A stretch of 64,000 bases of DNA from Boswellia sacra (lineage: Eukaryota; Streptophyta; Magnoliopsida; Sapindales; Burseraceae). Below are positions 41,990 to 54,822 of this stretch, one piece after another; within the stretch, counting starts at the first letter, position 1; each line of letters opens with the position of its first letter. The translations under genes were made by a program, and so were the position numbers. The stretch lies in NCBI GenBank assembly GCA_013180625.2, contig SNVD02002715.1, forward strand, positions 1 through 64,000, read 5' to 3'. The notes below the pieces were generated by a model that was given only the letters and a program-made list of their open reading frames with translations, ran no database searches and was not told the origin of the DNA.

Positions 41990-44110
41990 AGCTGTATTGA
42001 ATTGAGCTTTGTTTGAATGGTCTAAATTAGCTTTGTGTAGGCCTATCAAATGAGATGCTACAGAACAAGGCAGGTACTATTAAAGAAAATGACTTCTACG
42101 CGCCAAAGACTTTCGTGGAGATTATTAAATAATATGCAATTTGAGAGACTCGTGGTGAGCACATTTCGAAATGTTCACACCTCTCCTCTCTCCTTCCTGG
42201 TAATGTGCGATGCCGATGGTGACATAATGGATAATACAGAGGTTTTTTAACTTAATATATATAGAATTGGGATAATGCTGTTCTTTTTTTTTTTTTTTAA
42301 AGTCCTTAGATTTTGAGCATCGCACAAATTAAATAATGTCCCTAATGATATCAAGCTGGCAGAACAAACCAATTAATCTAAAAAATTTGATAGGGTTTTG
42401 TGTTTAATCTTGTCCATTTTTTTCTTTTGGATATTTACATGAAAGAATTTATTTATATTAATTTAGTCTAAGCCTTATCACAATTCAACGTTTGAAGGTG
42501 GATTAAGAAGAAGAAGAAGCTATTTACCAAGTCTCATTAAACTTGTTTCCCACGAATAGTTGCAAAATTGCTTCTTGTATACAAATTTCAGCGTTAGTGT
42601 AGTCAAAATCTCCTCTATCTCTATCCTAAATTATTTTTCATTGTCGATAGCGTCACGTCTCAACAAAAGAGAGAGTACTTCAAAAAACTATTAAAGTAAT
42701 AATATTTATTAACTAATTAATTAATTACAAGATGCATGTAACATTGTTTTAGTGATTTCTATAATAATTAATCAAGTACAATCTAGGAATTAAGATGGGT
42801 TAAGTGTCCCTCTAAATTTGGACAACAAAAGTAAGTGTTGATGTATGGATTTTATGAAGTTTGCATCCTGATAAGCCATTGTTTGCTTTGGGTTTAGATT
42901 CTCTTGTGAAGCCAATTATTGATACATGATTTCAATTATGAGACTTATATCCCTACAACATATTATTTATTCTAGTTAGAGATCATACGATTTTATTACG
43001 AAAAGAGTCTTAATCGAAGAATGAGTTACACTCATTCTCTTATAAATTACACGTCATTTCACCGTATAAAAAATATAAGATAAAGTTATCATCCATAATT
43101 TGATCCTAACGTCAAGAGCACATAAAATATTCCTTGAAGCCCATTACAGCATCACCTGTTGCACATTTTATTTGCTTTTTTGAAACAATAATTTGATTTA
43201 AATATATAAAGTCCGTCTAATGTGACAATGGCCCACTAATCTAATCATAATAAATAAAGAGCAATCAACTTTTCACTCAGTTATTTTGCGATATTACTTT
43301 TGGAGTTCTCATTATTACTAAATTCGTGTAAAAAGAATGATTAGGTAGAAAGCCTTTTTTCTTTTTTTCTTTTTTAAATTAAAATATAATTTAATTATAT
43401 CACAAATTATTATATGCTTTGTGTCTAGAGTTTAAAATAAATATTGTGGATATAGTCTATAACCTTAACACATACAAAACCCTAGAATAATGCAAAAAAA
43501 ATAATTATTTATTGTAGTGGCATAATATATGTACACATGTTAAATATATTTTATCCTTGTCGAAAATAAGATTTGTTAAAAATATTGTTAAAAATATGCC
43601 AAATAGGAACTAATTAAAAAGATTTTTGTTAATATAAAACAAATACATAAGACAAACGAACCAAAATTATTTCTTCATCTGATTTTTATGTGAGTAGAAC
43701 CTAAAAATATAATTAATAATTATTGAAAATGTTAAATAAGAAGAAAGATCAAGTATAACATTTAAAAACTCGTGAGTCTTATATATTGAATAATTTTGTC
43801 TTAATTTTATGCCATAATATATTTTTAAAATTAAATGTCTAAATTCTTTCTCGACGAAATTCAAATTAATGCTCGAAAGCTATGATGACTCATGACTCGT
43901 TTTGTTATTATTATTATTATTTTTTAAATGTTTGTGGATGACGTGTCAATATATTGCAGCACCTCATCTCTTTAATCTTTCAAATGTCTTTTATCGTCTT
44001 TTTCACCTCTGGAATGTCAATGTCTAGCCTGAGGATTAGGGAACCGGAAGTTTTAAATCCAATTCTAGCCGCCCACGTTGACATCTTATCCTCTGGACGG
44101 CTGAAAAGCC
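41990..44110. other. Intergenic sequence upstream of the peroxidase
   Basis: The first several hundred bases are presumably peroxidase promoter. Beyond that I see only AT-rich sequence and short ORFs without family likeness. Confidence 0.5.

Positions 44111-44113
<3 letters not shown>

Positions 44114-44153
<40 letters not shown>
44114..44153. repeat. (GA)n microsatellite
   Basis: About 19 uninterrupted GA dinucleotides, followed by AAAGAAA. It is translated as arginine/glutamate or serine/leucine runs in short flanking ORFs, which are not genes. Confidence 0.95.
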
Positions 44154-44157
<4 letters not shown>

Positions 44158-46550
44158 AACACTGAAATTCCCTTATTGTCCTTCATAATTGAAGTCCTCC
44201 CGTCCGGAAGCCAGACAACTTTTTAAATGGAAATTCAGAGCCCCGCCCACTCTTGCTTGTCTGGATTCTCATAATCTTAAACGTGCAGTTTATTTGTGTT
44301 GTAGCTAGGATGACAATTGGTCCCGATTTGCTGGTGGGTATATAAGAAACCTTGTACAATGAGAGGATTTTTTATTTTATTTTAAAATTTACTCATTCCT
44401 ACATTAATAATTTAATATTATTTAATTATATTATCCATAATACTTGCAAAGGTGTGTTTTTAAATTTATGATTTTAATATGTTTACTATTTGTAAAAATA
44501 AGCTTATTGCAAAATCTTTAAAAAATCATATCATTTTTTTGTATTTATGTTTATTCATATTTTAATTAAAGACGAACCTGTTTAATGTTATACTGAAGAA
44601 AAAACTCCATCTAATGTTATAACGAAGGAAAAACAACAACATTTTTTAAGCTAATTGAGATCAATTCTTGATTATAAATTAATTTTAGTTATTATTTATT
44701 TATTTTATGGGAGATCTAGATCTAAATGTGGATAATATATCTTAGACTAGATTCTTTTCATCAATGTTTAAATCTATATAGTAAATAAACAAATAATAAA
44801 TTAATAACGATTTTTTTTGGACCCGTATTTTCTTTAACACTTCTTTTATTTTGTTTTTCAAGGAAATTAAATTAACTTAAAATAACACACACACACACAT
44901 ACACACTCAAGCTTAACTCCTTCGTCTTTGTTTTAATATAAACGAAACAACACCTACATAAGTTATAAATAATAACCCCACTCAATTGGCAAGATTTTTA
45001 TTAAAAAAAAAATTAAAACCTCCCAAAATTTTTAGATTTTTTTAATATTAGAAATTTCAAAATATAACAACAACAGAGATTCTGATGAGCTCTCTACATT
45101 GACTATAAGAAACAAAAAAATAGCAATAAATTCTTCACGCCTGAAAAGTGTTTTGTCTCCATCTTCTTTAATGTTGTGCAGGTGCCGGTCAAATGACAAG
45201 GGTTTGAACAACGCCCATCGCCCAAAACATTTTCAAGATCGGCAAAGGGACACCTTTTAGCTGCTCCCAATCTCTGTTCAAGACTGTCAAAGATATGCCT
45301 TGAGTACTATCTCGAGCCAGTGGTTGAAAGTAAACAAATCATAATAATTAATTTCTGTTGTTTAGCTTAAGTTAAACACACAAATTAGAATGCCAGTTAT
45401 GTAATTAAATCTCATCAACCTCCATTAATTTTTTTTTTTTGAAATCTCATGACTGTTTATAATTTTAAAACTGTGGCACACTATTTTTCCATTATCAATA
45501 AATATTATTATTTTTTATCAAATTTTGAATTACTTGATTATCTCTTTTTTCTTCTCTATTATTCTTACTGGAGATTATTGGATGACAAGGGAGCTCTATG
45601 GAATTTTTAAAACTATATTTGATTGTATAAATGTATATGATTTTAACCAACTCAAAAAAGTTATATAGAATTTACTTTTTTAGTTGCGGATGTGCATAAA
45701 TAATCCAAAAAGATAACATAAATGTGAGGTTTTTTTTTTTTTTTTGAATTTATGCTTATATCAACTCCATTGTTTTCAAACTCAGAAAATTATATAAAAT
45801 TTCAAACAGCTAATTTATGTTCAAAACTTGTCCCCTTACTCTAATGGATTAGGTAATTTGCCTATGTATTATGGATTAATAGTTTATAATTTAATTATTC
45901 TTTTCTACTTTTTTGAAAAGCAATTGCTTTATTAATTGTTGCTTGTTGTTTCTAGGATATTGACTAAGGCTCTAAGTGGGAAAATAAAAATTATAAAACA
46001 CATATGAAAGATTACTTATAAAAAAATTTAATCATTGCATTATCTTTTTAGGTTTCTTTGCTTGCCAAAAAGTTTTATTTAATTTCACTTGTTTTATTGT
46101 GGGCTCCAACCTCGGAATTGATGCCCATAAGGCGTTGTACCGCGAACGGGCCCCTGTTTTTTTAACGAGGTTTCCATCTAGAAAGTTGTCAATAAAGCTT
46201 GGAAATTATGTTAATTTATTTTACTTGCCTTTTGGTATAATCATTTTATCACTTCTCTCTTATCTTTTTTTTTTTTTTTTTGGTAAATTGAGATTCTTTA
46301 AAATAATGATCGATGATGATGATGATTCCTTATAGGCCAACTTAGTACACCAAGAATATTACAATAAATTAAAGATGATTTTAAATATTTAAAGTTGTAG
46401 AAAGAGTTATTAATAAGTGACAAATGTAGTGCTATTCTAAATATATTTAAACCTTTCTTAAATCATTGTGTGACATTGCCTTTACCAATGGGAGTGGCAA
46501 ATTCCACATACTAATATGAGAATCCAATATTCAAGTCCTTTATTTATACT
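44154..46550. other. AT-rich intergenic sequence, no gene seen
   Basis: Contains a (CA)n stretch near 44886-44905 and several poly(T) tracts. The sequence TAGGATGACAATTGGTCCCG at about 44307 resembles a hAT-type end, but no partner was found. Confidence 0.5.
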
Positions 46551-46825
46551 TGACAAATAAAATAGTAGAGAAGAAGTTTTACACATTGTATTCGTCTCTT
46601 TATAGAGGAAGGAATATATACTGATACAGTAAAAAATACTTTAGGAAAAAATAAAAAAGAATAAACTGATTTAGGCTAATTACATCAACAAAAAAAGGAA
46701 AAAATTACACTAATAGTCAGGAAACAATTCCTTTTACACCTGTAATAACAAAAATCCCATATACACACCAAATCTCAAAAAATCCTCTAAATCATGTCCA
46801 AGATCAAATCCTGAAAATTCTAGCA
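46551..46825 (-). repeat. 3' LTR (left) of the copia element
   Basis: Starts TGACAAATAAAATAGTAGAG and ends GAAAATTCTAGCA on the plus strand. It matches 54126-54397 throughout with scattered changes, for example in CAATTCCTTTTACACCTGTA against CAATTCCTTTTACTCCTATA. Confidence 0.85.
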
Positions 46826-47208
46826 CTCTCCCTCAAGTTGGTGCATAGATACCTTGCATGCCCAACTTGTCAAGAGAATTAGAGAACACACTACTTGAAA
46901 CTACTTTAGTCACACCACAAGAAATTTTTACATATTTATCACTTTATATTTTTTTTAATTTGACTTTTTTTTTTAAAAAAAAGTGAGAACTATAACATTA
47001 ATATAAAAGTCAAACCCATATTTTCATCATACTTGTCACTCGTTATTTTGATTATATTACATATTTCTCATATTTTTAGATAGTGACAAGTAATTAACAA
47101 GTAATTAGGATACACATAAAAACAAATAAAGTATTTAAACTTAGAAGTAATTTTTAAGGGTAATTATGATAAATTATAATATATTAGAATCCCATGTAAT
47201 TTTTACAA

Positions 47209-47217
47209 CCTATATAA
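47209..47217 (+). promoter_or_regulatory. TATA-like sequence before the L4 fragment
   Basis: CTATATAAAC, followed 35 bases later by a C-rich leader (CTCTCCCCCAAAACC) and the L4-like coding segment. It could be part of the captured L4 promoter. Confidence 0.4.
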
Positions 47218-47253
47218 ACAAAACTACTCTCCCCCAAAACCTAACCCTAAATC

Positions 47254-47697
47254 GTGCCGCCCCTAAAACCTCTCGCTATCTCCTCTCGACTCGCCAGCCT
47301 TCCGATCCTCTCCTTCACCAGCGAAAAAGTCGGTGAAACTTACCTCGACCTCAAATCCGCCCCACCCAACACCGCGCGTGTCGTCGTCCATCGTGACATC
47401 ATCACCGACTTGCAAAACAAGCGTTGTGGCACCGCGTCCACCCTCACGCGCGCTAAGGTCCGAGGAGGAAGGAAGAAACCCTACCCTCAGAAGAAAACCG
47501 GCTGGGCCTGCCGTGGGTCGATGAGGACCCCACTTCGGCCCGGCGGTGGCGTGATTTTCGGGCCGAAGCTGAGGGACTGATCGATTAAAATCAACAAGAA
47601 GGAGAAACGATTGGCGATATCGACGGCGATAGCCAGTGCGGCGGAGAGTACGATAGTGGTGGAGGAGTTTAACGAGAAGTTTTTCATGAATTTGTAG
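47254..47697 (+). pseudogene. RPL4: Plastid 50S ribosomal protein L4 fragment
   Basis: The frame reads ILSFTSEKVGETYLDLKSAP, RVVVHRDIITDLQNKRCGTA, KKPYPQKKTGWACRGSMRTP and LRPGGGVIFGPKLRD. After an in-frame TGA at 47578-47580 (Trp in the family) it continues SIKINKKEKRLAISTAIASA, then ESTIVVEEFNEKF, to a TAG at 47695. This is the N-terminal half of nuclear-encoded chloroplast ribosomal protein L4, which binds 23S rRNA in the plastid ribosome. There is no ATG at the start and no convincing transit peptide. Family residues are changed (TRAKVRGGRKK for TRGEVRGGGRK; GWACRGS for GRARRGS), and the C-terminal half after FNEKF is missing. It is a captured, decaying gene piece, not a functional copy. 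Confidence 0.85.
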
Positions 47698-47864
47698 AGT
47701 AACAGAAGTGATTTCGGTAGTTTATTTTTTGATAATTTGATGCTATTTGAAATTTGGCCTTTTGGAAAAAAGAATATGTTAATGTGGTGTAGGTTATGAA
47801 TTACAAATTCGAGGCAAATTGTTTTGTTTACATGACTATTTTATTAAATCATATATGTGCAAAA

Positions 47865-49274
47865 GAAGATTGAGCGTGATGTTTCTCAAGGTCTGCCGTT
47901 GTATGTATTTTCGGTGAAAGCAGAGAAAAAGAAACAAAGAGAAAGAATGGTAGGTGAATCTTTGTTTATTTTAAGAGCTATTTTATTTTTTGAGAATCTT
48001 TTCTTGGTGCATTGTCAAGTTCTTTGTCATCTTAATTTGGGCATTTCATAGAGTTCTGACTAGCTTACATAAAGAAAAACAATCGTTGTTATATCCACAA
48101 CAATTTTAGTCTCTCTTATTTTCTGTGATGCCTGAAAATATAATTTGTTCAAACACTCTGAGGTGACTTATAACAATCTTTGGCAAATAAAAGTTCTTTC
48201 TGTAGAAGAAAGGAATTAAGACTCTTTTAAGAATGAATTATTTGCATGCTCCTCTCCTTTTATAGCTTTTTGTATCATATTTTTATATATGTAACTGTGC
48301 TAAACTTTTAGCTAATTATAAAATGGGCTTTCGTGAAAGATTGCAGAATCTAACTTGTTTAGGTGATTGAGAGTGTACAGTCTTTCTACTCTCTAATAAC
48401 AATTGTTGGAAGAACCTGAATATAGCTTCTGAAAGTTTACTTCTTTCACACTGAGGTACTGGGTTTATAAGCTTGTGAGGCTAACATATATTATGTTCCT
48501 TAAATAGTCAATAGTAGTTATAGAAAAACTGAAGCTTTAAATTGTTATCCTATTTTTGTTTATAAAGTATTTGCTTTTTGACAATGAGGCATAAGAAAAA
48601 TGAGGCTTGATTTAGTGAGGTGGACTGTGTGAGTTAGCAATTTGTTTGATAGGTTTTGCAGGAGTAATTTTCGTAGCAAATTTATGCTAGTAAAGCTAGT
48701 TTGTCCTTATGGATTGTTTTGAACCTATTTATATTTATTTCAACCTGTGTGGTTGGTTATATTACCATTTCCCTATTGTATACAACATTCATTAGCAAAT
48801 GATATGCACAAGTTTGACAAGTTTTTGTTAGTGATTTTTTTTTTCTTTATGAGTTCTAAAGTTTATTCTCCCTGTGTGGCTTTTGGACTTTGAATGCATC
48901 TATTGTACTTGCTGCAAACTTCAAAGAGGTGATTGGTCCTTTTGAATGCTTTTTGGATGTCAGTGATTCCATAATTCTGTATCTTTATTGCCCATTCTTT
49001 TGAGTTCCAGATTTAATGTGCTTATCCCATTTGTTTTGCAGGCAGCAATTGAAAAGGTTAAAAAGAGAAGAGAGGAAAGAGCCCTTGAGAAAACACAACA
49101 TGAGGAAGAAATGGTTAGTTTTTCCATTGATAGGGCAAAAGATTTATTGTAGAAGATGTTGGTGAAGAAAAATAGATTGTGGCTTCTTGTTGAAGTTATT
49201 TTATAATTTCGATATTTTTTTGCTATTTGGATGTTGTTTCATATGGCAAATTTATTATCTTTCTGCAGGCACTG
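47865..49274 (+). pseudogene. CACTIN-like fragment, two exons and an exon stub
   Basis: Exon A (about 47865-47949) reads KIERDVSQGLPLYVFSVKAE then KKKQRERM and ends at a GT donor (ATG|GTAGGT). Exon B (49042-49113) reads AAIEKVKKRREERALEKTQH then EEEM, between a TTTTGCAG acceptor and GTTAGT donor. A third acceptor (TTCTGCAG, to 49268) is followed by codons for Ala-Leu and then TGA. This is the charged segment of the splicing-associated protein CACTIN (family pattern AEIEKVKKRREERALEK-HEEEMALLARER). Introns are retained and phase 0 is kept, so the piece was copied from genomic DNA and not from mRNA. Only about 60 residues are present and the next exon is cut after two codons. Confidence 0.75.
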
Positions 49275-49802
49275 TGAATCTTCCTTACCTCGAAGTGACT
49301 AGTGACTAGCTTGGAGGATTATGGGAAGTTTTTGTAAATTAAGCAAGAATGATTTTAAGAGAGAGCTGAATTAGAACAAGAATAAATTGTTATTCAAGTG
49401 TTCATGGGTTTTATTAAGTTTTTCTTACATATAGGTTGTGAGCCTAAATTGGCAATATATTTGTACTTCTATCTGTTTACTTATATTGATTTTTTTCTTT
49501 CTTAGATTTATGCGGTATCCATTACTTATATTTGTACCAATATTTCAGACTATATTTTTTTTAAATTTCTTAAAAATCATATTTGGCGGCTAAAAGTTGT
49601 CAAATATTTTTTTTTTAATTTTTTTAATTAACCATATTTGGCGGTCAAAAATCGTCAAGTATAGTAAAGTACATATTTGTCGGGTTGACCAACCGTCAAA
49701 TAGACAATATTTAGCGGTGCCCTTGGCATCGGTTTAAAAACGCCAAATATGTATATATTTGACGGTAAAAAACCATCAAATATGAGCATTTTTCTTGTAG
49801 TG

Positions 49803-52800
49803 TTAAGATATTAGCTAACTGCTCTTTAGATTTCACAAATGGAGCTTCAATAAGTTGAGGTTCCAACTTCTCTTTTAATGAAATGCCTATCTATTTCTAC
49901 GTGTTTGGTGCGATCATGTTGGACAGGATTATGAGCTATTGCAATTGTAGCTTTGTTATCACAGTATAAGGGCATAACACCTGTAGACTCAAAACCTAAG
50001 TCTCTTATTATAGACTTCACCTATAGTAATTCACAAATACCTTAAGCCATTGCCTTATACTCATCTTCAGCACTTGATCTAGATACACCGTTCTATTTTT
50101 TTATTCTTCCTAGTAACAAGATTACCACAACAAAGGTGAAATATCTAGTAGTAAAAAGTCTGTAAATATTGTCTCTTGCCCAATCAATGTTAGTATACCT
50201 TGTAATCTCCAAACGATCATTCCTGGCAAACATAACTCCTTTCCTCGGAGCACTTTTCAAGTATCGTAAAATACGATTCACAACATTCATATTTCTTTCC
50301 CTATGAGCATGCATAAACTGACTGATAACACTAATAGCATAAGCTATATCAGGCCTAGTGAGAGACAAGTAAATCAACCTTCCCACAAGACGTTGACATA
50401 AGACATTGACATCTCTCCTTGTCAGCAGGAACATCACTTAGGTTTTCATATAGCCTATGGTTCTGTTCAATACAAGTTTTAATTGGTTTGCAATCTGGCA
50501 TCCTAGCATCAGTTAACAAATCAAAGACATATTTTCTTTTGGAAAGAAATATGCCTTGGGTGGATCGAATCACTTCTATGCCAAGAAAATATTTCAATTC
50601 TCCAAGATCTTTCATCTCAAATTCATTCGATGGATATTTCTTCAATTTATCAATCTCAAGAACATCACTACCAGACAATATCATATCATCTACATGAATA
50701 ACAAGAGTACTTACCTTGTCATCTTCGTGTTTTAGGAACAATGTGTGATATGAGTTACTCTATTTGTATCCAGAGTTCCTCATTGCCACTGCAAATCTTC
50801 CAAACCAAGCTCGAGGTGATTGTTTTAATCCATACAATGCTTCTTTTAATTTGCACAACGTTCCTGTGTTCTCTGAAATACATGGGGGAAAAATCCATGT
50901 ACACCTCTTCTTGAAGCTCACCAAGAAGAAAAGCATTTTTCTAAAGTCATATTGTAACAATGGCCAATTTTCATTAGCAGCATAGAGAGCAGTAAATGCA
51001 TAGTATTAATCTTTGTCACAGAAGTAAAGGCCTCATTGTAATCCAACCCATATTTGTAAGTGTATCCTTTGGCAACCAATCTTGCTTTTCACCTTTCTAT
51101 TGACCCATCAGCTTTGTGTTTAATAATGAAAATCCATCTACACCCAATAGTCTTCTTTCCTAGAGGCAATGAAACCACATCCCAAGAGCAATTCTTTTGT
51201 AATCCTCTCATTTCTTCAGCCATAGTCTCGATTCACTTAGTATCTGCTAATGCATCCTGCAATTGTCTTGGAATAGATACAGTTATTATTTGATAAGGAA
51301 ATGATTCATATGACTTGGAAACTCTATGGGTTGACACATGATTACTAATCAGGTACTTGGCTTTACTATGTAAATCAGTAATATATCGGGGTTTAGGTTT
51401 ATCACAATTTACACAGGCTGGCAATTGATATTTTTGTGGTTATAACTCAAGTTCAAGTTCAGTTATAGTGTTCATAATATCAAAGGTCTCATTTAGTTTT
51501 ATTAGGTTCAGAAAGTACCACATTTAAAGCCTCAGAAGTAGGTTGAATGTGTTGTGGAGAGAGAGGTGAACTAGCAATAGTATTTTCTTCTTTATCATGT
51601 TTATGATCATTGGGAAGAGATGTTGCTCCAGTAGGAATATTTGCATTACAATCATGGCTCTGCTCTTCAAAGGCACCATCCATCTCCCCCTGAAGAGGAG
51701 AGCCATCAGTTAAGAAATATGCCAAATCCTCATCGAATGTAATATCCATGGTGACATACATCCTTTAAGAAGGTAGGTGGAAACAACGATATCCCTTGTT
51801 ATGAGAACCATATCCCAGGAAAAACAAATTTGATAGCCCGAGGTGATAGCTTTCCATGTTGATTAGAATGAACATGAACATAAGCAACACATCCAAACAC
51901 TTTGGGAGGGAGATTAGAGACTGGAGGCATATCTTTAACCTTTATAGTGAGGACCTGAAGTGGGGTTTGAATCCAAGAACACTTGATGGAGCCTAGTTGA
52001 TAACATACATAGCAGATAGTAAAACATCAATCACAAATACCTAGGGACATTCTTATCAAATAGGAAAGCTCATGTAACCTCTAAAAGTTAAGGATTGCAT
52101 CTTTCTGCAATGCCATTCTGTTGTGGAGTATTTGTCCAAGATGTCTGATGACTGATGCCTTTTGATTGAAAGAAACCAGCAAGGTCATTAGTGAGATATT
52201 TACCGCCATTGTCTGATTGTAGCACTCTGATAATTATAGAAAACTGATTGTACCATCTTGTAGAAATTGTTCACAACATTATTAACCTTACTTTTATGCT
52301 TAAATAAACAAATCTTGGTAATCTGAATGCAATCGTTAATAAAAGTAATAAACCATCTCATACCACCAGAAGTAGAATTTTGAGAAAGACTGCATACATC
52401 TGAATGAATCAAAGTAAATGACACTTATGTTTTATTATCATTCAATAGAAAAATAGTACGGTGGCTTTTTGCCAAAACACAAACTCTCACAAGTAGAGCA
52501 TTTGAATTCTTTATTACAAGATTCAAATAATGTAGGTAAAAGATGCTTTAAGTAGCCAAATGATAGATGTCCTAAGTGTTTATGCCATAACCAAATCGGT
52601 TTCTCGTTCTCCAATACACATTTACTGATATGATTTACTGCATTATTCAACTTTGATCCATGAAATATGATAAGTCCCCTCTCTTAGAACCATGTCCGAC
52701 CTCTTTCTCAATTTGAAGATCCTGAAAAATACAATGTTTTGGAAAAAATTGACAAGAATATGTAGTCATAAGTTTGCAGATAGATAATAAATCACTCTAA

Positions 52801-53862
52801 CAAGAAGAACATTGGGCAATGTGATATAAGGTGTAAGCTGAAAGGTACCAATGCCAGTAATAGATGTTACTAACCACTGGCAGTACAAACAACATAATTT
52901 TAGCAATTTTCATTGAAGGTGTTGAATTTCTTAAGGTTATTAGTCATATGATATGTTACTTCAATGTCAACTATTGATGCATCATCACAAGCAGAAGTTA
53001 AGTTACCTGAGTAGAAATGGTAGCACAAAATGGTCTGCTTCCTTGTTTTCTAGCAATGAGCTCATCTACCCAATCAGGTCGACTATGAAGCTTTTAACAT
53101 TTGTCGACTATATTATTTTTACTATAGTGATTGCATTTGTGTTCATCTTTAGGGAAATTTGAACCACTGAATTTGGATGACTCATATGAGCTCCCTCCTT
53201 TGCCTTTGCATGCAGCCAAGGCACTACCACTAATTTTTTCCTTACTCCATATAGTTTTAGGCGAATATCCAATCACAAATCATAGAATAGGCGTCCAAGA
53301 TATCAGGAAGAGGATCAGAACGAAGCATATGAGCACGAGCAGCATCAAGATGAGAATCTAATCCTGCCAATAAAATATAAACATGAAAATTTGTGACAGT
53401 TGCTAAGCAGATGCACAGGTCAATTTCATTCTTGATTTGAAGAGGATTGATAGCATCAAGTTCCTGCTAGATAGTTTGTAGCTCTTCATAATAAGTTTCA
53501 AGAGTATGACCTTCTTGTTTGATGTTGATCGATCTCCGCATTAACTCACAGATTTTGGAAGAATTGTTACTCACAATATTGGTTTTCTTTACAGCACACC
53601 AAATGGCCCCTACTATAGGAAGACAATCAAAGAGAACTCTCACATGCTTCTCCATTCAATTAAGCAGCCAAGTTTGAATCGTACAAGTTTCATATGCCTC
53701 AACATTAGTTTTCTCAGAGGCCTTTTTTGACCCAATGATATAGCCAAGTTTTTTCTTGCTTGCAACGAATATGCGAGCAATGCAAGCCCAAGAATCATAG
53801 TTTGATCAACCATTCAATTTCTCTGGAGCAATTTTGAAATTTTCAAATGCATCATTGCCCAT
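49803..53862 (-). pseudogene. Copia gag-pol remains
   Basis: Reading down the minus strand: gag start MGNDAFENFKIAPEKLNG near 53862; UBN2-type gag with GHTLETYYEELQTIWQELDA near 53500; a zinc-knuckle remnant (CNHYSKNNIVDKC, 53094-53150); GAG-pre-integrase with LWHKHLGHLSFGYLKHLLP and CSTCESLCFGK (52438-52650); integrase start HSDVCSLSQNSTSGGMRWFI (52200-52424); connection; RT with KLKEALYGLKQSPRAWF (50760-50960), VIHVDDMILSGSD and LGELKYFLGIEV (50355-50741); then RLIYLSLTRPDIAYAISVIS and the start of RNase H (50093-50437). Many stops and frameshifts separate these blocks. RT has His-Val-Asp-Asp at the active site. It cannot produce a polyprotein. Confidence 0.85.
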
Positions 53863-54125
53863 TTTATGGAAATAAAATAATTAGGATAGTAGTAGAAAAA
53901 CTGATACAAGGAAAAATCGAACAATAATAGTAACTTCAGTGAAAAGTGATCTCGATGAAATAGTAACTCTAGTGAACAGTGATTCGGTATTGAACAGTAA
54001 TTTCGGTGAGCAGTAATTCAACGGTGAACAATGAATGTGTTTACAGTTTAGTGGTTTTAGAGTTTATGACATAATTTGGTTATGGCAATTTAGGATTTTT
54101 GGAATCGATGTTCGGCTCTATATCA

Positions 54126-54397
54126 TGATAAATAAAATAGTAGAGAAGAAGTTTTTCACATTGTATTCATCTCTCTAAGGAAGGAATATATACTGATATA
54201 GTAAAAGATACTTTAGGAAGAAATAAAAAGAAATAAACCAATTTTGGCTAATTAGATCAATGAAAAGAAACAAAAATTACAGTAATAATCACAAAACAAT
54301 TCCTTTTACTCCTATAATAACAAAAATCTCATATATATACCAAATCTCAAAAAATTCTCATAATCATGCCCAAGATCAAATCCTGGAAATTCCAACA
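54126..54397 (-). repeat. 5' LTR (right) of the copia element
   Basis: Starts TGATAAATAAAATAGTAGAG and ends GAAATTCCAACA on the plus strand. The primer-binding site lies directly inside it. The divergence from the other LTR is visible by eye but modest. Confidence 0.85.
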
Positions 54398-54402
54398 ATA
54401 TT

Positions 54403-54814
54403 TACTACTTCTAAATCTAAAAATTAAACACACAATTTCACAAGAATTCATTATCAAACATAATCACGTTACAATCTTATATAGCTAATGATCCTAATAA
54501 GATTTATAAAAATATATTTTTACTTTGACCTTTTTATAAATGATATTGTAATGAGGATATGATTATGAAAAATAGCATAGATGGGACTAGTCTCTTTTTC
54601 TCTCTTTAAAAGTCGAACCCATTTTATTTGAATATTTTTCTTGTTTATTGTCTTGTATAAGAGTTTTAAACAAGATAAAGTAATTATATCTTCGTCTTTT
54701 AGCATTGGATATTTCTTTTATTAACGAATAATCATTATTCAAAACTATCAAACTAATGAATCAATTCAAAAGGAGCTACATCATGTAACAAATTCTCTTT
54801 CCAAAAAGAGCCTA
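54403..54814. other. AT-rich spacer, no gene seen
   Basis: Between the copia element and the next MITE; nothing recognised. Confidence 0.5.
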
Positions 54815-54822
54815 ATCACTTT

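Larger units (their letters stand above)
46913..49802. mobile_element. CACTA-type element carrying host gene fragments
   Basis: The right end is ...TTTTTCTTGTAGTG, which is CACTACAAGAAAAA inverted, the classic CACTA terminus. It is preceded by subterminal repeats of ATATTTGGCGG / ATATTTGACGG type (49580-49790). The left end reads CACCACAAGAAATTTTTACA (46913), one base off CACTACAAGAAA and with CATATTT following in both ends. The flanking triplets are TCA and TTA, a likely decayed 3-bp target duplication. The interior has no transposase. Instead it carries, in the same orientation, part of a plastid ribosomal protein L4 gene and intron-containing exons of a CACTIN-like gene. It sits inside the copia element, so it is younger. 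Confidence 0.75.
46551..54397 (-). mobile_element. Degraded Ty1/copia retrotransposon, interrupted by a CACTA element
   Basis: Related LTRs of ~273 bp lie at 46551-46825 and 54126-54397. On the minus strand, inside the right LTR, TGATATAGAGCC is a decayed initiator-Met primer-binding site (54114-54125). A polypurine tract, ACTTGAGGGAGAG, abuts the left LTR. The interior encodes decayed gag, GAG-pre-integrase, integrase, RT and RNase H fragments in copia order (integrase before RT). The flanking 5-mers are ATACT and ATATT, a duplication with one change. Between RNase H and the 3' LTR a 2.9-kb CACTA element is inserted (46913-49802). Confidence 0.85.

Noticed and set aside
43954..44226. 90-residue ORF with Arg-Glu run
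   Set aside because: Depends on the (GA)n microsatellite, with no homology recognised.
47487..47687. Minus-strand ORF over the L4 fragment
   Set aside because: Shadow of the L4 reading frame.
46913..49802. Functional RPL4 or CACTIN gene
   Set aside because: The L4 piece has no start codon, an internal stop and no C-terminal half; the CACTIN piece covers about 60 residues and stops two codons into the next exon.
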